The notes under the pieces: model-generated
Told to the model about the DNA's origin: nothing
Seen by the model: the letters and a program-made list of their open reading frames with translations, nothing else
Databases searched by the model: none
Shown: piece after piece, positions 28,031 to 34,925 of the stretch
How the letters are laid out: every line of letters begins with the position of its first letter
Position numbering within the stretch: the first letter of the stretch is position 1
Program-made: the position numbers and the translations under genes
Source of the DNA: Acidicapsa ligni
GTDB lineage: Bacteria > Acidobacteriota > Terriglobia > Terriglobales > Acidobacteriaceae
Reading direction: 5' to 3'
DNA length: 64,000 bases
Assembly (NCBI RefSeq): GCF_025685655.1
Contig: NZ_JAGSYG010000004.1
Coordinates: 186,001 to 250,000, forward strand

Positions 28031-28379
28031 CGGCGAAGTTTTCGTTATCCCTTCTAACAGTTCTGGAACTCCGCTTCGGGGCTCTGAGCCTAGCCACGAT
28101 TCCGGCATCTTGCAACTTGCGGCCTAGTTCGTCATCTTTCGCCAACAGTGCCAAGTCATTTTCGAGTCGCAGCGCTTGCATGACTCGCGCGTAAACTCCC
28201 AGAGCAACGGCTGAGTCGCCCTTTTCCACCTTGGACAACGTGCGCCTAGTGATCCCTGCGCGTTGTGCGACCGTCTCTGCCGAGAGCTTTCTGCGCAATC
28301 GAGCAAGTTTCAGCAAAGCTCCAAAATCGTCTAATAGCCGGGCGACTCTCGGCACAAGCGATGGCGTCGATCTCCCCAT
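28020..28379 (-). CDS. Xre-family HTH protein
   Basis: A protein of 119 residues from ATG 28379; the open frame reaches 28499, but the extra N-terminus has no family character. The HTH is LLKLARLRRKLSAETVAQRA followed by GITRRTLSKVEKGDSAV, of HipB-like type. It overlaps the start of the interrupted PD-(D/E)XK-like gene, for which it is the probable regulator or antitoxin. No hipA lies beside it. Confidence 0.75.
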   Translation of the reverse strand: MGRSTPSLVPRVARLLDDFGALLKLARLRRKLSAETVAQRAGITRRTLSKVEKGDSAVALGVYARVMQALRLENDLALLAKDDELGRKLQDAGIVARLRAPKRSSRTVRRDNENFADEA

Positions 28380-28604
28380 AATGAGATTTATCTTAGCCAA
28401 ATCGTTGCGACATTGGGCTAGATATCGCCCGTCTCGATGAAGGCCGGTAAAGTAACGAATCTGACTGTCGGCGTAGAGTAGCACCAGAACCAACGCCAAA
28501 ATCCTGTCTGAAGGGTCGGCGGAGTTTCAATCCGCCGAGCCATACTCGATCGCAAAGTGTCTGACTTCGAGGGTCTGTTCTTTGAACCCTTTGCCTTTCG
28601 CTCG

Positions 28605-29243
28605 CTAGAAGTCGATTATGCGAATCTGACCAGCGGGATGCTTCGGCTCATAGCGCTCATTCAGGTATGCGGCATTCACGAAATGCATGCCTTCGCGCTC
28701 CAACTCTCCGGCCCCACCATGAATGTGCCCAAATAGATGCACCTTTGGCTTCTTGCTCCGGACGGCATCGAGCAGCTCGGCGCATCCGAGATGCGCCTCA
28801 TGCGGCGCGATTTGATCAAGGACTCCTAGCGGCGGCCCGTGTGTGATCAGCACATCGAGATGTTCGGGAATGCTGTTCCAATATCTCGTCGCAGCAGTTC
28901 CGCGAGGGTACATGAAGGCCCAATTTAGGAATTCTGGAGTGTACGGGGAACCCCAGAGACGGACTCCCTCAATCGTGATCTCCGAGTTCTCTAAATAGTC
29001 GGCATTCGTGAGCAGGCCTTTAGCCGTTCCGGGATCGGACTGGAAATATTTGTCGTGGTTTCCGGCGCACACCACGCGATGCTTGAACGACTGCTGTCCC
29101 AGCCAACGATTGAACGAGATGATCTCACGCAAGTCTGTCCCAGAGTTCATGAAGTCGCCTGCATGGACGAGTACATCCCCCTCGGGCATCTCTTCGATCT
29201 TGTCGTGTAGTCCGTGTGTGTCGGAGATCAGTACGAATCGCAT
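28605..29243 (-). CDS. Calcineurin-like metallophosphoesterase
   Basis: A 212-residue protein with the complete metallophosphoesterase set: Asp8-x-His10 (ISDTHG), GD in VHAGDF (29-30), GNHD (61-64), a His in THGPP and GHIHG near residue 173. It is close in type to small phosphodiesterases of the UPF0046/MPPED family that take aryl phosphodiesters or cyclic nucleotides; the substrate cannot be told. It stands just downstream (8 bases) of the next two genes on the same strand and may form a three-gene unit with them. Confidence 0.88.
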   Translation of the reverse strand: MRFVLISDTHGLHDKIEEMPEGDVLVHAGDFMNSGTDLREIISFNRWLGQQSFKHRVVCAGNHDKYFQSDPGTAKGLLTNADYLENSEITIEGVRLWGSPYTPEFLNWAFMYPRGTAATRYWNSIPEHLDVLITHGPPLGVLDQIAPHEAHLGCAELLDAVRSKKPKVHLFGHIHGGAGELEREGMHFVNAAYLNERYEPKHPAGQIRIIDF

Positions 29244-29250
29244 CGCTTAG

Positions 29251-29985
29251 CTATTTCTGTAAACCAGCTTTGTGCAAGAGTTCATCGATCAGAGCACGGT
29301 ATTTGTCGACTTTCTCAGCAATATATTCACGACGGCACAAGTAGGTGAGTTTGTGCGCGGAAAAATTACCAAGCTCGCGGAAGGCATCTATGTCAGCACG
29401 TGAGCTGCGCGAGAGATTGAGTGTCGAGTTGTTTCTTGCGTCGGCAACGATACGCTCCAGCATGTAGTAAGTACCGGCGGTTGGGTCTTTGATCGCGGCG
29501 GCCACACCGAGCTTTTCGTATGCCAAGATCAGCAGAACCTCTTCAAGACGTCGCATGAGAACAGCGCATCCATCGAAGATGTTGTTTTCATAGGACGCAT
29601 TGATCTGTTTTGCAATCGACTGAATGTAGCCATGAGTCTTCTCATACAGGATGGGCGGCAGGATGCTTCCGTTATCGATAATTTCCTGAGACTTCTGCGA
29701 TAGCTGGGGGAATTTGGTTTCAAGCTGCTTGATGTAATCATGCTTCAGCATGAAAGTGCCGGTCGCCGCGCCGCGGATCGTCTTGGCACTCGCCTTCAGC
29801 CTATCGTTGAGACGACTTTTGTTCGGGATGCTGAAGTTGTGTCCATCGATCCATTGAACGTAATTGTCGGCGTTGAAATCACTAAATCCATTTTTCTTGA
29901 AGTGAAAAAACGAAAATAGACACGCCCGGTCAATTTCGTTCTGCTTAGATAGCTCAGCGGCCTCGATGAAATTCTCGATTGTCAT
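29251..29985 (-). CDS. DUF4145-like protein of a two-gene unit
   Basis: A 244-residue, mainly helical protein. The C-terminal half (SYENNIFDGCAVLMRRLEEV, then YYMLERIVADARNN and DIDAFRELGNFSAHKL) has the pattern of DUF4145 and related helical domains that resemble HEPN folds and are frequent in defence genes, with RELGNFSAHK in place of the usual R..N..AH motif. Its ATG overlaps the stop of the upstream gene (ATGA, 29982-29985). A HEPN-like RNase role is possible because the R..N..AH spacing is close to the HEPN active site, but this is inference. Confidence 0.6.
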   Translation of the reverse strand: MTIENFIEAAELSKQNEIDRACLFSFFHFKKNGFSDFNADNYVQWIDGHNFSIPNKSRLNDRLKASAKTIRGAATGTFMLKHDYIKQLETKFPQLSQKSQEIIDNGSILPPILYEKTHGYIQSIAKQINASYENNIFDGCAVLMRRLEEVLLILAYEKLGVAAAIKDPTAGTYYMLERIVADARNNSTLNLSRSSRADIDAFRELGNFSAHKLTYLCRREYIAEKVDKYRALIDELLHKAGLQK

Positions 29986-30605
29986 ACGGAGGCCGATACT
30001 TTCGCTTCAGCGATGAGTGCGGCCATTTGTCTTTTCCCAGATTCGAGCAAATGCCACGTCTCAGGTGATTTCATCGCATCGCTATTGACCGCCCCGGTCT
30101 TTCCTTTCTCTTTCGCAAGATCACGGGATACATTGTGAGACAGGATCGTTTTGAAACTTTTGAAGTGCTTATTAAACGTAGCCGCGATGATAGGAGCCGT
30201 CATCTCTGTGGCAATACCATCGTTGGTAAGCATGAAGAGGAGCCACATGGCCTTCTGTGTCGTGTACCACTCCTGCTTGGGGAAGCCATATTTCTCAGCG
30301 TCGTGTTTGAAATCAATCGCTTCGACTTTTGGTGCTGCTGGCTTGCGCTTTAGAGGGGATGGGCGGCGGTTTTTTGTATCTGTCGCGTTGGAGGCCTCAG
30401 CTTCTATTAGCCTCGATGGGGCAGCAGGCGTCTGAGGTGGCGCTCCATTAACAGTCGCAGCGCCTTGCGTAAGGGAAGCGATGGTTCCTATTAGATTCTG
30501 AACCTGATTCTGGAGGTTGGCGACCTTGCAGCTGACGTCGTCGCTCTCGCCCTTGATCTTGAGTTTTAGTCCGGTGATTTCAAATTCGATATCGAGCTTT
30601 GGCAT
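29982..30605 (-). CDS. Hypothetical coiled-coil protein with C-terminal winged-helix-like region
   Basis: A 207-residue protein in three parts: an N-terminal beta segment (MPKLDIEFEITGLKLKIKGE) with a short coiled coil, a Pro/Ala/Lys-rich linker (about 60-95), and a C-terminal helical region (WYTTQKAMWLLFMLTNDGIA ... LLESGKRQMAALIAEA) that looks like a winged helix. It is coupled by a 4-base overlap to the DUF4145-like gene. The order (possible DNA-binding or sensor protein, then HEPN-like protein) suggests a toxin-antitoxin or defence pair. No named family is recognised. Confidence 0.55.
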   Translation of the reverse strand: MPKLDIEFEITGLKLKIKGESDDVSCKVANLQNQVQNLIGTIASLTQGAATVNGAPPQTPAAPSRLIEAEASNATDTKNRRPSPLKRKPAAPKVEAIDFKHDAEKYGFPKQEWYTTQKAMWLLFMLTNDGIATEMTAPIIAATFNKHFKSFKTILSHNVSRDLAKEKGKTGAVNSDAMKSPETWHLLESGKRQMAALIAEAKVSASV

Positions 30606-30778
30606 AGGGAGGTAGGAAGCGGTTCATGATCAGAATGCGGAGATGGTAGCATTCTCCGACTCGTCAGTCACTCTTATTTGCGCTCGTTCAGCAACTGATT
30701 CCCGCGCTAAGCGAGTGTGACGTGGAGGATCAAAGGCCGGCCCCATATCTGGAGCCGGCCTTTCATTGCAAGGGGCGG

Positions 30779-31018
30779 TCATGCCGCCTTGTGATCCGTG
30801 ACAATCATGCGCCACTTAACAGGCCCCTTACCGAAGCCATGAACGTGGTGGTTCTGAGGAGGCAGTGGCTTGTCATGGGTATGAACGACCTCATGACCAC
30901 ACACTTCGCAACGGTAGATTCCAGACCACGGTGTTCGATCACCAGGCTGAAACAGAGTGTCGAACGCTGGATTTGCGCGTGCTACATCGACGAATTGCGG
31001 GTAAAGATACAGTGCCAT
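30779..31018 (-). CDS. Small conserved protein with LPPQNHH motif (YjzC-like)
   Basis: A 79-residue protein. The C-terminal half, IYRCEVCGHEVVHTHDKPLP then PQNHHVHGFGKGPVKW, carries a CxxC pair and the LPPQNHH block of a small conserved bacterial protein family (YjzC-like), which in Firmicutes has no known function. The cysteine pair and histidines may bind zinc. An upstream AAGG is about 11 bases away. It overlaps a spurious open frame on the other strand. Confidence 0.65.
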   Translation of the reverse strand: MALYLYPQFVDVARANPAFDTLFQPGDRTPWSGIYRCEVCGHEVVHTHDKPLPPQNHHVHGFGKGPVKWRMIVTDHKAA

Positions 31019-31070
31019 GGCGATACGACCTTTCGGAAAATTCTTCGCAGTTGGCTTACACTGTGTGAGC

Positions 31071-31092
31071 GAGATGGTGTCAGCACCATCTC
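31071..31092. other. Perfect 9-bp hairpin
   Basis: GAGATGGTG (31071-31079), loop TCAG, CACCATCTC (31084-31092). It lies about 50 bases before the start of the YjzC-like gene, where it could act as an operator, or end transcription from the gene at 31304-31855. Confidence 0.6.
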
Positions 31093-31138
31093 ACGGCCAC
31101 CCCCGTTGATCTGGGGATGGAGCACGGAGTGGGCACCT

Positions 31139-31181
31139 AATCCCGATTCGCATCGCCCTCCAAGGTTCGCGAATCGGGATT
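31139..31181. other. Perfect 13-bp inverted repeat
   Basis: AATCCCGATTCGC (31139-31151) and GCGAATCGGGATT (31169-31181) with a 17-base spacer. It is the strongest inverted repeat of this region, placed in the gap between the hypothetical gene at 31304 and the YjzC-like gene. It could be a terminator without U-tract or a recombination or protein-binding site. Confidence 0.65.
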
Positions 31182-31303
31182 GTCCGTTTAACGCCTCTAG
31201 CCCTCGGCGCAGACTAGAGACTCCGGCGTCTCGTCTTCTTCATGGCCTTCTCCATAGAAATCCATACTTGTGACATTCCACTCCGGGACACCCGAAGCTA
31301 AAT

Positions 31304-31855
31304 TCATTCCGCATCACCGCCACCTGACATCATTTGCTTGACCTTACGGATTCCAGCTTCCGTTACCTTATAAAGCTTTCGGGCCTGACGAGTGTTACCA
31401 CTCTTCCTAAGCTGAAGTACGAACGCAGGCTTCTGAGAAATAAGCGCACTAAGAGCTGAAGTGATATTGGAAGAAGCATGTCCCAGGTGCTTGAGTTCTG
31501 TATTCGCGCTTTGCGCGTCAAAGGTCGGCGCACCCTTGCAGACCTGAAGCCAATAGCCCGCTATGAGCGCTCGCATCACATCAGTCCCAGGACGAGCAGC
31601 ATCAACGAGCGACGCGAAATCTTCAAAGTCAGAGGTAAGCCGAAGAGGTTCCTCAGTCTCTGGCACGGCCTGCGTAGCGACAGAGGTCTTCGCTGCAGTC
31701 TTGACGAACCCACTGATATCGAACCTTTCGACGACGTAGCGAATCACTCGGCCCTGCACTTCCCGATCCAGTCCTCCTATGATCTTGGCCACCTCACTAA
31801 TCGCGGTGATTTCCTTGTCAAAATCAGTTATTGGGTTTTGTCCAGTGTCAGCCAT
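31304..31855 (-). CDS. Hypothetical protein with C-terminal winged-helix-like domain
   Basis: A protein of 183 residues from ATG 31855, selected because GGAGGTG stands eight bases before it; the open frame extends to 31999. A short helical N-part (ISEVAKIIGGLDREVQGRVI) is followed by a polar linker and a region (VMRALIAGYWLQVCKGAPTF ... FVLQLRKSGNTRQARKLYKV) with the layout of a winged-helix domain. The same order of parts appears in the protein at 29982-30605, although identity is low. No function is known. Confidence 0.65.
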   Translation of the reverse strand: MADTGQNPITDFDKEITAISEVAKIIGGLDREVQGRVIRYVVERFDISGFVKTAAKTSVATQAVPETEEPLRLTSDFEDFASLVDAARPGTDVMRALIAGYWLQVCKGAPTFDAQSANTELKHLGHASSNITSALSALISQKPAFVLQLRKSGNTRQARKLYKVTEAGIRKVKQMMSGGGDAE

Positions 31856-32195
31856 AAGCGCAGCACCTCCATGGAAGACAACTCTACACTCGATCCAGAT
31901 ATTAACGCAATCACTAATTTCTATGGCCACCTTTATCTTACATATAGGCTCCCCCGCAAGCACCTCGATAGGTTTGGCCATATCTAGCAAAAACCCCATA
32001 CTTCATTAGGCTTAGAAGCTCAAGCTACTTGAAAACGTCCAGGACCGCAGAAGCATTGAAAACACATGGCCACACTCATGTCTGAATATAATACTCATAT
32101 ATTTTTTTAGATGCTTTATTTTCAAGATCTTACAACATACTTTACGAGGTCATTTTATTGACTGTCACATGATGCCTATTAGTACAGCCGTTCGG

Positions 32196-32281
32196 CCCGG
32201 CGAGGCGTGACGGAGTTCCAACCGCATACCTCCGACTTCGTTCGACCGAACAGGAGAAGATTGCTGACTGGGGTTCCGCCG
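32196..32281 (+). repeat. Imperfect direct repeat, copy 1
   Basis: About 86 bases, starting CCCGGCGAGGCGTGACGGAG, matched at roughly three in four positions by the copy at 32583. Between 31856 and 32845 I see no supported gene; the part near 32100 is very A/T rich. Confidence 0.7.
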
Positions 32282-32582
32282 GGTTCGTGTAGAGCAAATC
32301 CTGCTATTTTCTTGCAATTCTGCGTGTCTGGAGATGTCCGCAGGCGATTAAGTCAGAAGGGACATGCGGGCGAAACGGTAAGCAGATTCCCTTCCCGCTT
32401 CGCCCAATCGGGCTATGAACTTCGACTGAAGGGCGTCCACTCCGCTCTTCGGTTGTCATCCTCATGCCAGTTTCGTCTCAATGGCTGCGGATTGCGCCTA
32501 TAAATTACTCATTTTGAACAATTTACTGTGTTCATCTTCAAGACTATCGATGGAATCGATCGACACGAGTTTTGCTATTCGT

Positions 32583-32667
32583 CCCGGCGAAGCGTAACGG
32601 AGTTCCAACCGCATGCCTCAGACTTCGCTCTGCCGGTTAGGAGAAGCTTTTGACCGGAGGTTCTATC
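32583..32667 (+). repeat. Imperfect direct repeat, copy 2
   Basis: Starts CCCGGCGAAGCGTAACGGAG; shares ACGGAGTTCCAACCGCAT exactly with copy 1, 387 bases away, and in the same frame both copies would read TEFQPH-SDF. Downstream of each copy the sequences diverge. It could be a decayed duplicated coding segment or a non-coding repeat family. Confidence 0.7.
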
Positions 32668-32845
32668 CGCGCAGGGATGGGGCCACTCGCTGCTTACGAC
32701 TACCGCGTGGTGGAAAGCTAGGTATAAGTGGAATAGAGACGGGCGAGGTTGATTGTGCTTCGCTTGACTGTAGCGGCAAAGAGGCCGATCTGCGGGCGTC
32801 ACGAGGGCGCCCATCACCGCGCGCACCCGGTGCTACGCTTGCCAC

Positions 32846-33097
32846 ATGAGTAACGACAGTTTTCAGCAGGTAACAATCGCCCGCCAAGAGCATCCGAACT
32901 CTCACGGCGAAGAGATGTACCGTATCCAGGTCGAAGGCACCCCAGAGAATCTTTGGACCGAGCCGGGCTGGTATGAAACCCTCGATGAGGCCTTTGCGGC
33001 CTTTGACTTCCCGCTCCGGACGGACCTGCAAGCAACGATCAGAGAGGCCTTCAAGGATTCCGACAGGGTAACGTTTAGCCTGAAGAATGCCTTCTAG
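32846..33097 (+). CDS. Small hypothetical protein
   Basis: An 83-residue acidic protein (MSNDSFQQVTIARQEHPNSH ... SDRVTFSLKNAF). No clear ribosome site precedes the ATG, but composition and the absence of alternative frames favour a real gene. I recognise no domain, and it has no visible partner. Confidence 0.45.
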   Translation: MSNDSFQQVTIARQEHPNSHGEEMYRIQVEGTPENLWTEPGWYETLDEAFAAFDFPLRTDLQATIREAFKDSDRVTFSLKNAF

Positions 33098-33307
33098 ACC
33101 AAAGTCGCGATCTCAACCGGCCAGAGCGCACAGTCGATGAGTAGCAACCTAAGCAGGGACCAGCACCGTGGTAATTATTGGAGGCATTCTTCTGATGGCT
33201 TGCAACACACTTCAGTAAGCAAGCGGTCTTCAGAGCCAGCGCGGTAGCGTCTAGTCTGACAATGAGCTTTGGATGGAAATGCTTTCGATTTCACGATGGG
33301 CTAAAAG

Positions 33308-33394
33308 TGGTGGCCGAGGTCGGACTTGAACCGACACGAAGTTGCCTTCGGCAGATTTTGAGTCTGCTGTGTCTGCCAATTTCACCACTCGGCC
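33308..33394 (-). tRNA. tRNA-Leu (anticodon CAA)
   Basis: On the minus strand the 87-base gene has acceptor strands GGCCGAG (33394-33388) and CTCGGCC (33318-33312), discriminator A, encoded CCA, anticodon loop CTCAAAA with anticodon CAA, a class II variable arm (CGAAGGCAACTTCG) and T-arm GTCGG-TTCAAGT-CCGAC. All stems pair. It lies between the 25.4-33.3 kb accessory block and the mobilization genes, so it is a landmark for integration at leucine tRNA genes. Confidence 0.97.
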
Positions 33395-33500
33395 ATACCA
33401 AGATTGTACCGCAGAACGCGGACCCGGTACGTCCTCGGATCGTGGCCTCTACCGTGCAGCCGGCGAGCGGAGGCCGGAAAGCAGCCGGAAACGGGTGCAA

Positions 33501-33578
33501 GGAGAAACCGAGCGGGTTTCTCCCTGCCGCGCGATGAGCGCGCAAACACGGTGAGGCCGCAGCTTCGCAACCTCACCG
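33501..33578. terminator. Two hairpins downstream of the ardC-like gene
   Basis: GGAGAAACC (33501-33509) with GGTTTCTCC (33515-33523), a 9-bp stem with a 5-base loop, and CGGTGAGG (33549-33556) with CCTCACCG (33571-33578). They lie between the stop of the minus-strand ardC-like gene (33651) and the tRNA-Leu, where transcription from the element should end. Confidence 0.5.
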
Positions 33579-33650
33579 ATGTGCCCTGTTCAGCCTCGAA
33601 TGCACTTGTCCGTTATGGCCTCTTCGTAGCCTGCAAGCGCAGGTCCTTCT

Positions 33651-34565
33651 TCATGCCGCCTCCTCCACCAGTTCTGCGACTTCGGTGGTGGCCGTCTCCT
33701 CCTCCGAGACGGGCGGCTCCAATGCGGCAAGAATGACACTGGAGGTCTGCTGGATAACCTCCAAGCTTTCGGCCAGCAAGGATGCGTTGCCGTGGTAAAG
33801 CTGGATATAGTCCGCACTCGCCGAACCCGTCACTAATCCAACGGCATTGCCGACAACGAATGCGACGGCCTCGGCCTCCGTCTCGCGTACCGTCTTGGTG
33901 GTCGCGGTGCGGCGTTCGCTTTTATGAAGGAGTTCATGCGCCGTTTCATGTACCAGCGTGGCGAAGGTTTCGGCCTTCGACTGTCCGGGAAGGATGGCGA
34001 TGCGTCCGCCGTAGCTCATGCCAAGAGCGGGAGCAATCTTCTCGTTGTAGACAAGCTGAATGCCCTTGGTCTGTAGGAACGCCGCCAAACGGTCGATGTT
34101 CTCGCCGGGGTTGCCAGAGACTTCGTGCATCGCGGGCAGGTCTACGCCATCAGTCTGCGAAACGTCGAAGACGTAAGCGTTGCGGAACCCCAACAGAATT
34201 CGCTCATTCTGCTTGGTGATGTCTTTTTGCGCTTCGGTGTCCTTCTTGCGGCGAGAGCCAACGATGGGAGCAAGGATGCGGATTCCTTTCTGTCCGGCTT
34301 TCACAGAGCGGCCAAGGTTCTTCCACGTCCAGAATCCGGCTACGCGGGTTGCGGTGGGCATCTGCCGCGCAATCTCTAAGACGTTGCCGAAGGAATACCC
34401 ATGGAAACGGCTCATGGCAGTGAGGTAGTTGGTAAGGGCTTCGGAGTGTCCGGCCTCCAACTGCTCAATCAATAGCTTGATGTTGACGGCGATTAGTTCC
34501 TGTTTGTTGGTGGGCTTCTTGCTGTCGATAGTGGCGATGTTGTTGGTTGTGGCGATGGTCTTCAT
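33651..34565 (-). CDS. ArdC-like antirestriction protein
   Basis: A protein of 304 residues from ATG 34565, preceded by GAGGAG; the longer open frame to 34763 is non-coding leader. The N-terminal part (residues about 30-140, with YLTAMSRFHGYSFGNVLEIA and FWTWKNLGRSVKAGQKGIRI) is the ArdC ssDNA-binding domain found on conjugative and mobilizable elements. The second half is a zinc-peptidase-like domain with His206-Glu-Thr-Ala-His210 (HETAH). ArdC protects incoming single-stranded DNA from host nucleases and restriction. It is transcribed in the direction of the relaxase and is preceded by two palindromes. Confidence 0.85.
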   Translation of the reverse strand: MKTIATTNNIATIDSKKPTNKQELIAVNIKLLIEQLEAGHSEALTNYLTAMSRFHGYSFGNVLEIARQMPTATRVAGFWTWKNLGRSVKAGQKGIRILAPIVGSRRKKDTEAQKDITKQNERILLGFRNAYVFDVSQTDGVDLPAMHEVSGNPGENIDRLAAFLQTKGIQLVYNEKIAPALGMSYGGRIAILPGQSKAETFATLVHETAHELLHKSERRTATTKTVRETEAEAVAFVVGNAVGLVTGSASADYIQLYHGNASLLAESLEVIQQTSSVILAALEPPVSEEETATTEVAELVEEAA

Positions 34566-34600
34566 GATGTTGGCTCCTCGGGTTTGGCTTTTGCACTTCC

Positions 34601-34627
34601 GCGTTGAAACGCGGCATGTACATGCCG
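34601..34627. promoter_or_regulatory. Palindromic operator candidate upstream of ardC-like gene
   Basis: GCGTTGAAACGC (34601-34612, stem GCGTT/AACGC) overlaps the perfect 16-bp palindrome CGGCATGTACATGCCG (34612-34627). Both lie 36-62 bases before ATG 34565, where a promoter or operator is expected. Confidence 0.55.
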
Positions 34628-34823
34628 AACGCCACCTGGCGAAGGAGGGGGTAGCAAACGGAAAGGTCTTCGAGCGGAGCTTTTTGGGGGGACCGCGCGC
34701 AGCGTGGGGGAGCCAAAACCCGCAGGGCGAATGGCCTTGCAGAGCGCGGGGGGCAGAGCCCACTAGGAAGGTCTGGTTTCCTTATTCGTGCGTGTCAGCG
34801 CACAGGAGTTGTAGGGAGGGCGT

Positions 34824-34898
34824 TGCGGGATGGAAACTCCCGCAGAGGTGGAAGCGGAGAACGCGGAACGCGGTCGCAGCGCGGAGGAGGCCTCCTCC
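34824..34898. other. Palindrome-rich GC leader between relaxase and ardC genes
   Basis: TGCGGGA (34824-34830) with TCCCGCA (34838-34844), and the perfect 16-bp palindrome GGAGGAGGCCTCCTCC (34883-34898). The 360-base gap 34566-34925 contains no credible gene. These stems could terminate the relaxase transcript (stop at 34926) or bind a regulator of the ardC-like gene. Confidence 0.45.
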
Positions 34899-34925
34899 CC
34901 ACGTACACGCACCTATCGGAGCAGA

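Noticed and set aside
28020..28379. HipB of a second hipBA pair
   Set aside because: The HTH is HipB-like, but the next gene has no HipA kinase motifs.
30722..31273. 183-residue plus-strand open frame
   Set aside because: It runs opposite to the YjzC-like gene and across two inverted repeats; composition is that of an antisense shadow.
32207..32503. 98-residue open frame starting in the first direct repeat
   Set aside because: No ribosome site, no family, and the second repeat copy soon hits stops in the same frame.
34566..34763. N-terminal extension of the ardC-like open frame
   Set aside because: The extension covers palindromes and has no ArdC likeness; ATG 34565 has the good ribosome site.
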